From Catenaria anguillulae PL171 (taxonomy: Eukaryota > Blastocladiomycota > Blastocladiomycetes > Blastocladiales > Catenariaceae), in the NCBI GenBank assembly GCA_002102555.1, contig MCFL01000040.1, forward strand, positions 1 through 64,000: DNA of 64,000 nucleotides. Direction: 5' to 3'. A program made the translations under genes and the position numbers. The notes under the pieces were generated by a model, which saw nothing but the letters and a program-made list of their open reading frames with translations, had not been told where the DNA came from and did not search any database. Every line of letters begins with the position of its first letter. Within the stretch, counting starts at the first letter, position 1. Positions 44,363 through 55,642 of this stretch are shown piece after piece.

Positions 44363-46216
44363 ATGAATTCCGATTGCACGATCCCGACGCTGCCCACAAC
44401 CCTCATAGACGCCATCCTGGCCTGCGTCCCTCTGGCCGTACCCAAGCGAACGGCAACCATTTCGCTCCTCAATGTGCTTTCACCCAGGTTGATTCTCCCT
44501 ACCACCCTATGCGCGGCCCTCATCGACGCCGCCATTAACTCGAGCGAGTTCTCGACATTCTGCCTGCCCGATGCACTGGCCAATCTCGCCAACCATCCAA
44601 CCCTCGATCCAAGCATGGTTTGCCGCTTGGCGCCAGCGATTGCCCGTGAACCCAAGCGCATTGGCGCCGTGCTTGTCAAACATGTCGCTGCGGCGGGCAA
44701 CTTGCCGGTTCTCGAGTCGTTGGCGCGGTGCGTTGATCTCAAGTCTTGCCTGGGGGGCCTGGACCTTGCTGCCGCCAAAGGCCGTGTGGATGTTCTCGAG
44801 TGGTGGTCCAAGACCAAATGCATGCCCATTGCTGGGCCGCTCACAGATGTGGGCATTGAAGGCGCCGTCGAAAACAATCAGTTGGTCATGCTGGAATGGA
44901 TTGTGGAAAGGCACCCTGACTTTGCAATTGACTGGACTGAAATGATTGACGCTGCCGCAGGAAAAGGTCATGTATCGATCCTAGACTTTTGCCGTCTGCG
45001 GCTGACGGCCGATGGAGATCCATTCACGGATTTTGGCTACGATGCCTGGGTCAAAGCAAGCGAACACGGCCATGTCCATGTTTTGGTGTGGGCAAAGCTG
45101 AACAACATGCCGTTTCCGCAAGCAAGCGAGGTTGCTGTTGATGGGGCCATTCGCAACGGCCATGTTGATGTGCTTGAATGGTGGTACACTCAATCGCCCT
45201 TGCCCTTCAAGTATACTGCTCTAGGTGTCAATCAGGCCAGCCATGCTGGCCATGTACATGTCCTGGAATGGTTGTCTGCATCTGGGGTCGAGTTTCGGTG
45301 TACTGCGGCCGCCAAGATCTTGGCGATTTCTCAAGGAAAGGAGGCGGTGGTGAAATGGTGGGATAAGCATGCCATGTACAATTACTTGCTCAGTAGTAGG
45401 CACAAGAGTGTGGAGCCTTCGCAAGGCGTGACGAGCGATTTTGCGACGCTCTGTTCGTTTGGCCAGCTTGACTTGATTGACGCAAGCCAGGTGCCAGTCA
45501 ATGACCAAGATGCATTGTGGATCGCCTTGATGGAGCTGGCCGTTGGCGGGCACCTTGAGATTCTCATTCGTTTCAAGGACATTTTTTGTCCAATCGCACA
45601 ACGTCGCAATGCTGAGTACATTTCCGAAGCAGTCAATAACAACCAGGTGCACCTCCTCCAATGGTGCTGCACTCACTTTGGATTTCAATTTGTCGATAAG
45701 GCGTACTGGTTGGACTGTGCGAACATGGCATGTTCATTGGGCCACCTGGAAGTACTGGTCTGGATGGTTTCCACACAACTGATCGAACTCAACCCAATGC
45801 CACTAGAGTTGGTCGAGTCTGCCATTTCGCATGGAGAGATGGAGATTCTGGAATATCTATTCATTGAAGGCTTTGATTGCTCTCGGGTGACCAAGATGCC
45901 GGATAGTTCTGCTGTGCCATTGCTGGTTGCAGCTGCGCTCTGTGGCCAATTGAAGTCCCTGCAATGGTGGATTGACAAAAACCTCCCGTTCCCTGCATCC
46001 CCGGAAATCGCCGAGGCTGCCGCGCATGAGGGACATTGGCTTGTTTTGGAATGGCTTCATTCAATGCAGCCAACGGTTCCGTTTGTGTGGTGTGAGTCGG
46101 CAGTTTGGGCTGCCGTTCGTGGGAAACACAAGATGACGTGCAAGTGGTGGTTGCGTTCCGGATTGGTCAAGGGACCGCTTCTTTTGAAGATGCTTGAAGA
46201 AGCGCTGGTGGAGTAA
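44363..46216 (+). CDS. ankyrin-like 'LDWW' family protein, intact
   Basis: A single uninterrupted frame of 617 residues from ATG 44363 (MNSDCTIPTLPTTLIDAILA) to TAA. The first 50 residues resemble the F-box-like N-terminus of the family (LPTTLIDAILACVPLAVPKR). About 15 degenerate ankyrin-like units follow: KGRVDVLEWWSKTK, KGHVSILDFCRLRL, HGHVHVLVWAKLN, NGHVDVLEWWYTQSPLPFKY, AGHVHVLEWLSASGVEF and others. Unlike the two copies downstream it has no acidic tail. This is the best preserved copy in the window. It is the first of a run of same-direction family genes to 58 kb, consistent with tandem duplication. The molecular role is unknown; a substrate-binding scaffold is the simplest guess. Confidence 0.85.
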   Translation: MNSDCTIPTLPTTLIDAILACVPLAVPKRTATISLLNVLSPRLILPTTLCAALIDAAINSSEFSTFCLPDALANLANHPTLDPSMVCRLAPAIAREPKRIGAVLVKHVAAAGNLPVLESLARCVDLKSCLGGLDLAAAKGRVDVLEWWSKTKCMPIAGPLTDVGIEGAVENNQLVMLEWIVERHPDFAIDWTEMIDAAAGKGHVSILDFCRLRLTADGDPFTDFGYDAWVKASEHGHVHVLVWAKLNNMPFPQASEVAVDGAIRNGHVDVLEWWYTQSPLPFKYTALGVNQASHAGHVHVLEWLSASGVEFRCTAAAKILAISQGKEAVVKWWDKHAMYNYLLSSRHKSVEPSQGVTSDFATLCSFGQLDLIDASQVPVNDQDALWIALMELAVGGHLEILIRFKDIFCPIAQRRNAEYISEAVNNNQVHLLQWCCTHFGFQFVDKAYWLDCANMACSLGHLEVLVWMVSTQLIELNPMPLELVESAISHGEMEILEYLFIEGFDCSRVTKMPDSSAVPLLVAAALCGQLKSLQWWIDKNLPFPASPEIAEAAAHEGHWLVLEWLHSMQPTVPFVWCESAVWAAVRGKHKMTCKWWLRSGLVKGPLLLKMLEEALVE

Positions 46217-46320
46217 AAAGAGAATGTCGTAAGAGTTGTTGTGAACGGTCGGTCAGTATCTCAATACAATGCAGTCTTCCTTGCATTTCGAATTCGCCCT
46301 CGTTCTCGTTGTTGTCACAG

Positions 46321-49059
46321 ATGCCTGGTTCCAGAGTCAAGTCAATGAGTCACTTTGACAATTGCGACTCACTTTCGATGATGAGGCACTCGTCACCAAT
46401 TCATTCCCATCAAGTGAGACCCATTGCAATGTATCCGCCCGCCTCCCCCGCGCTGCCTGACGAAATCGTCAACGACATCTTGGCCATCGCTGTCCGCCGC
46501 GACCTCGCCTCACACCCGCTTCGCGACCACGCGTCACTCACGACTCGCATCGCCCCTTGCGTGAATACACTTGCCCGCAACGCCATTCCCACGGTTTCAC
46601 GAACCGTTGCGGTCCGACTGCCGTGGACGTCGCTTGACATTGCTGCCCGCTTTGGGCACATTTGGATGCTCAATGTGCTTGTGGATTGGCGACACGTGTA
46701 TCCGTTGCAGTTCACGCGCGATTGGTTGTCGGAGGCGGCGAAAGCCGCCCATTTGCACGTGTTTGAGTGGTGGTATTCCAAAAGCAAGCAAAACAGTGGA
46801 AAACCGACGAGCCTGCCGATTCAGTGCGACTTGCACGGAATCATGGATGCGGCAAGCGGGCATGGGCACGTCCAGGTGTTGACATGGTGGAAAGCGAACG
46901 TGCTTGACTCCCTGAGAGGGACCGAGGCAATGGAAGCATACTATTCCGCCAAGTCTGTGGATGACGCGAGTCACGGCGGGCATGTAGAGTGTTTGGATTG
47001 GTGGCTCAGCGAGTCGGGATTGCCCATCAAGTACACCAGTGCCGCGATTCGCGCCGCGCTGACCCAAAAACATCACGCTGTGCTGGATTGGTGGGATGCA
47101 TCCGGTCTGGATTTCACGGCCACACTTGCTCAATCCGAAATCGCACCAATGACGCCGATCGCATTGAAAAACATGGACTTGGTTGGATTCCAGTGGCTGG
47201 TCGTTAACAGTCTTGCTTTGTTTCAAGACATGACATGCCTGTGCGCTCTTCAGGACGACCCGGACATGTCCTTTTTCCACGCCTGTGCCGCTCTCGTTCC
47301 AGGAGGAGCACTCACGACCGCTCATTTACCGTTTCCGCATGTCTTTGAATCTGCAACCAAGGCCGGGCGAATCGACATTGTCAACCACCTTCTCGCTCTC
47401 CACCAACGTATCCCGGACCATGACACTGTATTGATGTATCTCAAGATTGCAAGTCAGCACGGCCACGTCCACGCTCTTGATTGGTGGTTCGCGCATATCA
47501 GCCCGGATACTCTCACGTTTGATCAGGACACAAGTAAAGTGATTCGTGTCGCGGCAGCTGCCGCGGGTCATCTCAATGTGCTTGAATGGTGGTCGCCTCG
47601 TGTGCTTGCTGCAATTCCCACGTTTGCCGAGAATGCGCAAGTTGTGGATACGTGTGCCATTGAGCAAGCCGCCTCAAAAGGGCACTTGCACGTTCTGCAG
47701 TGGTTTGCACTCTGGGCCGCGTCGTATCAGCAGGACGCAGCCGTTGAGTCGATGCGCAAGGCGAACGGATATTCGCTGGCATTGCAAGCTGGCCATGGGC
47801 ATGTCATTCGTTGGGCGGCCGCACACAACTGGTTTGCCCACATTCCTCGGCCAAACATGAAAGCTTGCATACGATCGGCAGCTCTTTCCGGCCACTGTGA
47901 TGCAATTGAGGCGTACATCGAAGGTGTGTGCTGTGTGCGTGTTGGAAATTCTCAAACCAAGGACCAGCATGCGCTGGATTTGGGACTGAAAGGGGATGGG
48001 TCACGGTGGTGGAAGCTTGTTCCCGGGCTAGAATGGGACGACTCGTCTCTTCCTCATTGGCTGAACTGGGTCTGCGCTCCAGCGTGGATTGTGGATTCCT
48101 TGACTCGCGCGAGTGAATGCTGTGACTTGCGGACCTTGAACTGGTGGATATCACAAGGTGGGATGTCCTCCATGCCTCCAAGCGACATCCAAGACGCTAT
48201 GCGGCAGGCAAGCAAGAATGGGCATCTAGATGTCCTTGATTGGTGGTGCTTGATTGGAACAAAAGGACGCTTTTCAAGGACTTGCCGCCGATTTGAAGAG
48301 CGGTTCCGATACATGTATGCCGGACGCAAGCCCGTCGACCCATTTGTGTTGGAATGGTGGTTGTCGTCGCCATTTCGCTTTTCTGGCCGTGTCGCTCATG
48401 TTTACCGTGCCATGATCTACTGTGGACAAGTCCGACTGCTGGAAAAGACGATGAGCAATTGGAACAAGCTGGCGACGGAACAGTATGAGCAGGGGTATGA
48501 GGGCGCCACGATCTATAGGGCGGCCGCCGAATGCGGGCAAGTAGACGTCCTGGACTGGTGACATACAAAGCAGCAGCGCAAGTGCTCTCCAAGCGGCCAA
48601 GGGCATGGCACGCTCATTTCCTCGTTGCGACCTGCACTATTGGCTGCGAGCAGGCGCGGACATGTTCATGTGTTGGACTGGTGGAAGCACTCGTCTGGGG
48701 TTGCATGCACAGATCAGGTGCCGTTCAGCGCAAGTGAATTGGTGGCCGAATTGCATGGCTGTCGTGCCGATGTGATTAACTGGTGGTTGCAGTCCGACTT
48801 GTTGCCAGTTCAAAACGTCGGCTGGTTGGCAGGGGAGGATGACGATGAAAACGAGGATGAGGATGAGAACGTCGAGTATGAGGATGTGTCGGATGATGAC
48901 ATTTACAGTCAGGACTTCGACGATCAGTATGGTGGCGATGACGACTCAGATTCTGGGTGGAGCGATTCCGAGTCGAGCGCTAGTAGTCATGATTCGAACT
49001 TGGAAGAGATCGAATTTAGCGATGATGATTACAATGAGGGGTCAGGAGAGGAAGAATGA
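46321..49059 (+). CDS. ankyrin-like 'LDWW' protein with acidic tail, in-frame TGA at 48559
   Basis: The family start MYPPASPALPDEIVNDILAI lies at ATG 46429; an upstream in-frame ATG at 46321 is also possible. More than 15 units follow (HGHVHALDWWFAH, AGHLNVLEWWSPR, KGHLHVLQWFALW, NGHLDVLDWWCL). At 48559-48561 the unit GQVDVLDWW is cut because the second Trp codon is TGA. The same frame then continues RRGHVHVLDWWKHSSGVACT, VINWWLQSDLLPVQNVGW and a very acidic tail (Asp/Glu/Ser/Tyr) to TGA 49057-49059. The paralogue at 49.9 kb has Trp-Trp at that point. One nucleotide separates this from an intact protein of about 876 residues (from 46429). Confidence 0.75.
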
Positions 49060-49869
49060 TGCCCAGTCGGAGTTGGTGCACCAAGACTTGGACTGACCGT
49101 GACGGTTTGAAGAGAGACTGTTCTTGTACGCGAAGAAAGAACGGATTTGCTTGTGTATGTACTGAAATTACGTCCTGTCCTTGAGTCTATGGAAAACACG
49201 AAGCCGTCATCGTGGCGCTTGGTTGCCATACTCTGGCGAGGGTTCGGTGGGAACTGCGACGTATTGGATTGCCTTTTCGTCCCGAGTCAAATGCACGACT
49301 TTGAGGTGAGACGTTCCTTTGACGGCCAATAAATGCCTCCAGGAGTACTAATTCTGATGCCTCAGAGTCGTGCAGCTGCTTTGATATTCGCCGGTTTTTT
49401 CTGTGCTGGCCGCTATTTGAACGCCAGTTAACCTCCAAGTCCAAGACCATGCGAAATACGTGTCGCAAAGGTCGGGCGGTATAACGACCCGAGTCGTGAT
49501 GACCTCGCAAGCGTTGAACGAGCAACAGAATCGTGCAGAAATCAGTGTGCCATTCACCAGCGCGTGTGCGTGAGAGCCTGGTGGGAGATCGACGGTCTCT
49601 GGCGTTCGGTCGGCTGTAGGTATTTACAAAGAGCATGGACACAACCCAAATTTTGTTGCTCCTTTCCGACCGTTTCAATTTCTTCCTGTCAGTAAAGCTC
49701 ACCGTAGTCTTTCTCTGCCATCAGGATTTGTAGCACAGGTTGGCCCACACACACGCTCACAGTGGGCGATGGGGCGAGTTCATGGCCGGTCAAATGTAGC
49801 CATCATTCGTTGCCCTTGAAGGAGTGAACATCAGCAATATTGACACATGCATATTAAACGACACCCCAT
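49060..49869. other. intergenic, 800 bp, no gene seen
   Basis: There are no family-like units on either strand. One minus-strand open frame (49702-49187) has no recognisable content. Confidence 0.4.
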
Positions 49870-52507
49870 GTGCCTACAATGAAAACTACCTTCCGAATGT
49901 ATCCTCCAGCCGTCCCGGCGCTTTCGTACGAGATCATCGAGGATGTCCTCACCTACTACGTGCGATGGACGCTCGACTCGCAACCGCTTCGTGACGCTTC
50001 CTCCATCACCCATCGACTTGCCCCGTACCTCAACGCTCTCCCTCGATCCACGGTCCCCACCGTGTCGCGCGTAGTCCTTTTTCAGCTCCTTGGATGTCGT
50101 TTGATACCGCCGCTCGTATTGGCAGCGTTTGGATGCTCGACACTTTGTGCACTGGCGCCATGTGCACCCTCTACAGTTTTCGAGCACATGGCTTCTTGGC
50201 GCCGCCGAGGCAGGGCACGTCCAGGTGCTTGAGTGGTGGTTTGGTAAACGCAGGGTGATGGTTCAAGGGAAGGTGGTGCCGATTCAGTGCCAGATTGACG
50301 GGATCATGAACGCGGCGAGCAAGTGTGGCCGGATTGCGGTGCTAAGGTGGTGGAAAGCGCATGTGCTTGAGCCGCTGTTGGATACGAACAGGGCGGCCGT
50401 TGAGCAGGACCACTACTCTACCAACGCCGTGGATGACGCAAGTCAAGAAGGCCACGTGGAATGCTTGGATTGGTGGCTCAAGGAATCGGAATTGCCAATC
50501 AAGTTTTCAAGCAAGGCAATCAAAATGGCCATCGTCAATATGCAACACGCGGTGCTGGACTGGTGGACACGGTCGGGACTGGACTTCAAAGCCAAGATGC
50601 GCTACGAAAGTAAGGCGTCGCTTACGAGCACGGCTCTGAAAAACAAGGACTTGCGTGGATTCCAGTGGCTCATAGACAACGACCTCGCCGCATTCTCCGA
50701 CATGACAGCTCTTTGCGAAATCCCCGACGACCCCAACTTGACCATCTTTCACGCCTGCGCAGCCCTTGTGACTGCTGCACCAGCCGCTCTCGCATCCTCA
50801 CAATCTACCTTAACCCGCACCCATCTTCCAAACCCGCCCGCGTACGTACTCGCCACGCAGGCGGGCCGCGTCGACATGCTCAACCACCTTCGGTCCATGT
50901 ACAAGCTCCCCGACCGCAGAACCATCCTTGGCTACCTACTGGTCGCAGCCGAAAAAGGCTACCCGCATGTCCTCAGCTGGTGGATCGACAAGGCCACTGC
51001 CCTCGGTATTCTCAAGTTTGACACGGCAATCAGCAAACTCGTCCACGTCGCCGCCGCGGCCAATGGCCACATCAACGTGCTCAACTGGTGGTCGCCTCGT
51101 GCCGCCGCTGCTTTTCCCCATATCCTCAACGCGCCGCCCAGCGCATCATGGACACCCGGCACCAAGGGCAAAAAGAGCGACATGTACATTCTCGACTTTG
51201 ACGCTGTCAACAAGGCTGCCGCCAACGGCCACTTGAATGTGCTTCAGTGGTTCTGGTCGTGGGCCTCGCAGTTCAGCCAGCCGCGTGCGTTTGGGACCAT
51301 CAAGAAGGGATATGTTTGCCTGAATGCGCTCAAGGGCGGTCATGCGGATGTGATTCGGTGGGCATCGACCAAGCGTGCATTCGCCACCATTCAGAGCATT
51401 CGGGTGCTTGACGCTTTTGCGGTCGCGGCACGTAATGGGTATGTCGAGGCAATGGAGGCCTACGTCGAGGGCTTTTGCCATGTGCCGGTCCATGTGCAGG
51501 TGGTTGGCGCAGATACAGAGTCGACGACGACTGGGACCGCCAATGAGATTGTGGTGGGCGAGGAGCAAGTCGCATGGTGGATGAGAATACCCGAGCTGGC
51601 CGGTGCATCAGAGGCTTGGATCATGGAGTCGTTGATTCAGGCAAGCTCTCGTGGTGACCTCAAGACGCTCAACTGGTGGCTCGGGCAGCCTGTTACGCCG
51701 CGCATGTCGGCTCGTAACGTCGAGAAGGCCATGTCAGAAGCGAGCAAAAGTGGTCATCTGGATTGCTTGGATTGGTGGTGCTTGGCAGGCAGTCGCATGA
51801 TGCAGGGCGGTATCAGCCAGTTGGCGTTTGCTGCGGCATCGGCCTTTTCTAGCCATGCGCCTGTGAATGAGTTTGTCTGGGATGGTGGATGGCGTCGCCA
51901 TTCCGATTCACTGGGCGCGCAGAGCGTGTTTATTCAACACTTATTCGATTCGGACAAGTGCGCTTGTGGATGCGTTGACGAGCAATTGGGCCAAGCTGGC
52001 CATGGCGCGCTATGACATTTTCGAGTTGTGGGACGCGGCAACGGATTCCGGTCAGGTCTCTGTGCTAGATTGGTGGCTTTCCAAGCACAAGGATCAACAC
52101 GAGGTCAACCCGGACCGCCTTGTATCGCTTGTTCGATCTACCTTGTGGGATGCAAGCTTGAAATCGCATTTGCATGTGTTGGATTGGTGGAAGCACTCGT
52201 CGGGTATCGCATGCGCGGATCAGGCACCTTTCAGCGCGGGTCAAGTCGTAACTCGTTTGAGTCCTTGCCCAAAGGCCGTCACTTGGTGGCTTGAGTCGGA
52301 TTGTTGCCTGAAGAGGATGTGGATTTGTCGGATGAGTCTAGCTCTGAAAGCGATTCCGACGGTGAGCCCGACTATGAGGACGAGGAGCATTATGGGAGCT
52401 ATGGCGAGTACGACGATTATGGGGATCCGTATGCGTACTATGCCGATTACGATGGTGGTTATGATGACTATGTCTATGATGATTATCCAGCATGTCAAAT
52501 CATGTGA
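49870..52507 (+). pseudogene. ankyrin-like 'LDWW' gene with acidic tail, three frame changes
   Basis: A close paralogue of the gene at 46.4 kb. It starts MKTTFRMYPPAVPALSYEII at about 49879. The segment PWMSFDTAARIGSVWMLDTL lies one frame away (50085-50145), then the main array continues from about 50140 (HWRHVHPLQFSSTWLLGAAE) to 51900. The next segment, SNWAKLAMARYDIFELWDAA with SGQVSVLDWWLSKHKDQHEV and HLHVLDWWKHSSGIACADQA, is in another frame. The tail from 52301 (LLPEEDVDLSDESSSESDSD, then Tyr/Asp-rich) is in yet another. Each switch can be explained by one or two missing bases. Repeats are otherwise well preserved, so the damage is recent or technical. Confidence 0.72.
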
Positions 52508-52979
52508 TGCCGGGATGGTGCCTCATTCGTAGTATCGCTTGTAATTGTAAGTATTCGAACTCTGCTATAGTGATACACTTATTGCCCTTGTTGCCTCAAT
52601 AATGCTTGAGGTTTCACGGTGCTCAAAACGAGCACTGGTAGTCGTCATACATCCACTGTCATTCAGGATGTTGATCATCAACGTCGAGTGAGACATTTTG
52701 GCATTTCAAGCAATAACAGTACGCTACAATTAATTGCAGGGTACACAACTTGATTCAAATCAAAGGGCTCAAGCAAATTTACATGCAAAACTTTCTGCAA
52801 TGTCTGCCTCAGTATGTTTTCCGAGTTCCGACGTGTCTTGACGTTCAGTGCCCGATGACTCTCACCCTTCTCATCCCAAGCCCACCAATCAGACCACACT
52901 CTCATCTTTGGCGGGGGTCCCGACTGTCCTCGGTGACATTCTTTTCGTACCTGGGAACAACTTGAAACTACAACCCGCT
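52508..52979. other. intergenic, no gene seen
   Basis: About 470 bp between an ankyrin-like gene and a BTB gene; it presumably contains the BTB promoter and perhaps an unrecognised first exon. Confidence 0.35.
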
Positions 52980-53852
52980 ATGGCCGTGGATCAAAGTTCC
53001 CACACTATCAAGGGTGATCTGATCCATTACCACATTGTGGTTCGGTCCTCCGTCTCGAACGTGCCTGGATCATTCGACCTATTTGTCGTCGTTGAAAGGG
53101 CAATTTCGGCGGCACTGGTCCCATTTGAGGTCATGTCGACTGGGCTCTCCATTGCTCTGGAAGTCTTGATTGACCCCATGCCTCCGAACATCAACTCAGC
53201 TCCCAGTTCTCAACGCACGAAACTGCCGCCGATTTCCATTCCCATCGACCTCGCCCGCGTCACCGCACACTCGGTGTACATGAAATCGTTTTCCATTCCC
53301 AAAGCTGGTCGGTCGTCCCGCTTGATGATCATCTGCGCCACCGTATCCTATCACACAGTTGTCGACTCTGGGCGCAAGAATGCATTCTTCCTTGACCGTA
53401 CTCTGGACATTCCAAACTTATGCGACGAATGGATTCTTCCGTGAGACTCGCATCAACCCATTTTCGTCTCGCGCGCGCTCCTTTCACAAGTCTCTCCGTT
53501 CTTCGCGGACACGTATCGTTGCCGCGAGGCCGCCCATCACGACGACTCGTCGCGCCCTCTTTCGTTTGACTGGTCCGCGCACGCTGTCGTTGCGTTCATC
53601 GTTCACATTTACACCGACTGGTTGCCTGGGCAGTCCTTGCCTGATTCTACGGCCGTTCGGCGTGTTTGCGCCAAGTATTCGCTGGACTTTGGTCATTCCG
53701 ATCGACACGTCTGGATGGAAACGCTTGACTTGGCCAAAATGCTTGGCCTGACGCAGCTTGAGCGAGCCACCAACCGTCTTGTCGTTTCTTTGTTGAACAA
53801 CGAGTATCAGACATTGCTTGCGGCCTGCGCAAGTGAGATTCAGGGCGAGTAG
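52980..53852 (+). CDS. BTB-domain protein (family copy D), in-frame TGA at 53442
   Basis: The plausible start is ATG 52980 (MAVDQSSHTIKGDLIHYHIV). A frame open from 52848 lacks an upstream ATG. The N-terminal half (HYHIVVRSSVSNVPGSFDLF) matches that of the neighbour at 54.1 kb (DYHIVVRSSVSKVVGAFDLF). The BTB core reads LDIPNLCDEWILP, then TGA (53442-53444), then in the same frame DSHQPIFVSRALLSQVSPFF and FDWSAHAVVAFIVHIYTDWL with the C-terminal helices WMETLDLAKMLGLTQLERAT to TAG 53850-53852. The stop replaces the Asn/Lys of the P-N-D-S motif. Apart from this codon the frame is open throughout. Confidence 0.7.
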
Positions 53853-54119
53853 TTTGTCCTGTGAGGCAAGCATGCGTGTTTTTGATCTTGATGAGTCTTC
53901 TCTGGGCCAGTTTCCGATGAGCATGGATGTCCCTCTTTTATGCTTAGTTTGGTCGCCATCAAAGTGCGCATACACTGACGATGCCCATCCTTGTCATGCC
54001 TCCTCGACCGGTCGCGGCAGCGTTGCCTCGTTGTCATGTCGTAGCCTCCCCAAGTTCGGGAACCGGTAGCCGAAGCCGCACAAACTGCTGGCTGTCTCAC
54101 CAGATCAAGGTGGAAAGAA

Positions 54120-55352
54120 ATGAAGTCGCATCACTATGAGCTCAAAGTTCGCCCAATGATAAGTATCCTTGCCTGTTCAAAACCCTACGCAATCGATCCA
54201 CAATGTCAACCTCGGTACGCTGGCAGGCCCGCCCCGCCGTCCATCCAATTTTGGCGACCGTCTACTAACGATGGTCAAATGCGATGTGGTGCTCTCCAGA
54301 CTGCATCACCACAGCAACCATCAACGTCGGCGGAACATGCCGTCATCACCTTCGCAGCATCCGATTCTCGCCAAGAGTGGCAAAAAGTTGACCAATCGAC
54401 TGCGACACATCCAGGAAAGTACTTTGATTACCATATTGTTGTCCGCTCAAGCGTTTCCAAAGTTGTCGGAGCATTCGACCTATTTCTCGTCATTGACAAG
54501 GCCAGTACGAGCGCCCTGGCCCCGTTTGACACCTTGTCCATCAAGCTGACCATTGTGCTGGACGGCGCAATGCACTACACCGTCTCGGTATACGATAGTT
54601 ACCCGCGTGCGCAAAAGCTACAAATCGACCCAATTACTGTCACAATTGATCTCGTCTCCCTCTCGCAAGGGTCAACCTACTTCAAGACATTCAAGTCAAA
54701 GGCGCCTACTGGCACCCGATCGACCGAGTTTTCGTTCAAGAGAGCCACGGTGACTTTGCACGAAGCCGTCGGTCCCAAACCCACACATCTTGCATCACTC
54801 TCACGCACCCTCGACACTCCCGCCCTCTGCGACTGTGCGCTCGTTCCAAACGACTCCAAGCTGCCAATCCATGTTTCACGCGCCATACTCGCGCAAGCAT
54901 CTCCATTCTTTGCCACGATGTTCAACGGCAACTGGTCCGAGTCGTCGGCCAACCAATCTCGCTCGGCCGCTGACCCGATGCCATTTAATTGGCCTGCCCG
55001 TGCAATCGTGCTGTGTCTTGTTCACATTTACTCTGGGTGGGTGGCCGGGCAATCGCTTCCAAAGTTCAAGACGATTCGCCGAGTGTGTAAGCGGTACTCG
55101 CTGGATGTCGAGACATTGAATCGGCATGCCTGGGTAGATGTACTGGATTTGGCGCAAATGCTCGGGTTGACGCGGCTTGCGCAGGCTGCGAATCGTGTCA
55201 TTGTGCGGTTGATGGATCACGAGCACCATTCGTTGCTTGCCGCCGGAGTTGGCGACATTCCCGATGAGAGCGAGGAGAGCGAGGAGGACGAAGAGGTGCA
55301 TGCGGATGCGTCCAAGCCAAAAGAGGCGACCAAGGAGGGTTCGAAGGAGTGA
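54120..55352 (+). CDS. BTB-domain protein with MATH-like N-terminus (family copy E), intact
   Basis: A 410-residue open frame beginning MKSHHYELKVRPMISILACS. The first 100 residues look poorly conserved and may be mis-modelled. From about residue 100 the MATH-like half (YFDYHIVVRSSVSKVVGAFD) is clear. The BTB core is at about 235-320: LCDCALVPNDSKLPIHVSRA, ILAQASPFFATMFNGNWSES and FNWPARAIVLCLVHIYSGWV. The C-terminal helices are HAWVDVLDLAQMLGLTRLAQ and AANRVIVRLMDHEHHSLL, with a charged tail (DESEESEEDEEVHADASKPK). It is tandem with copy D, to which it is most similar. Confidence 0.82.
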   Translation: MKSHHYELKVRPMISILACSKPYAIDPQCQPRYAGRPAPPSIQFWRPSTNDGQMRCGALQTASPQQPSTSAEHAVITFAASDSRQEWQKVDQSTATHPGKYFDYHIVVRSSVSKVVGAFDLFLVIDKASTSALAPFDTLSIKLTIVLDGAMHYTVSVYDSYPRAQKLQIDPITVTIDLVSLSQGSTYFKTFKSKAPTGTRSTEFSFKRATVTLHEAVGPKPTHLASLSRTLDTPALCDCALVPNDSKLPIHVSRAILAQASPFFATMFNGNWSESSANQSRSAADPMPFNWPARAIVLCLVHIYSGWVAGQSLPKFKTIRRVCKRYSLDVETLNRHAWVDVLDLAQMLGLTRLAQAANRVIVRLMDHEHHSLLAAGVGDIPDESEESEEDEEVHADASKPKEATKEGSKE

Positions 55353-55642
55353 TGATGATGATTTGGTGGTGTTGGACTATGCCGGCGTCTTCATGTTTTC
55401 TTGATTGTACAATGTACATGCACTTCAAGCGGTCGTCACCATAACCTGTAGACGTTTTCCTGTCACCAGAGACATTCAGCCTGCGGCGGCCGCTCGGTCG
55501 TCGGTATACACGAGTATGGGCAGTGAGGGCAACAAACGGAAAGGACACGCGAGAAACGCTGCAGTCGCTCAGGTATCAACAAGTTGCAGTGTAAACGTAA
55601 GCTTATCCTCCTCTTCATGCAATATCTCCTTTGAATGCAATC

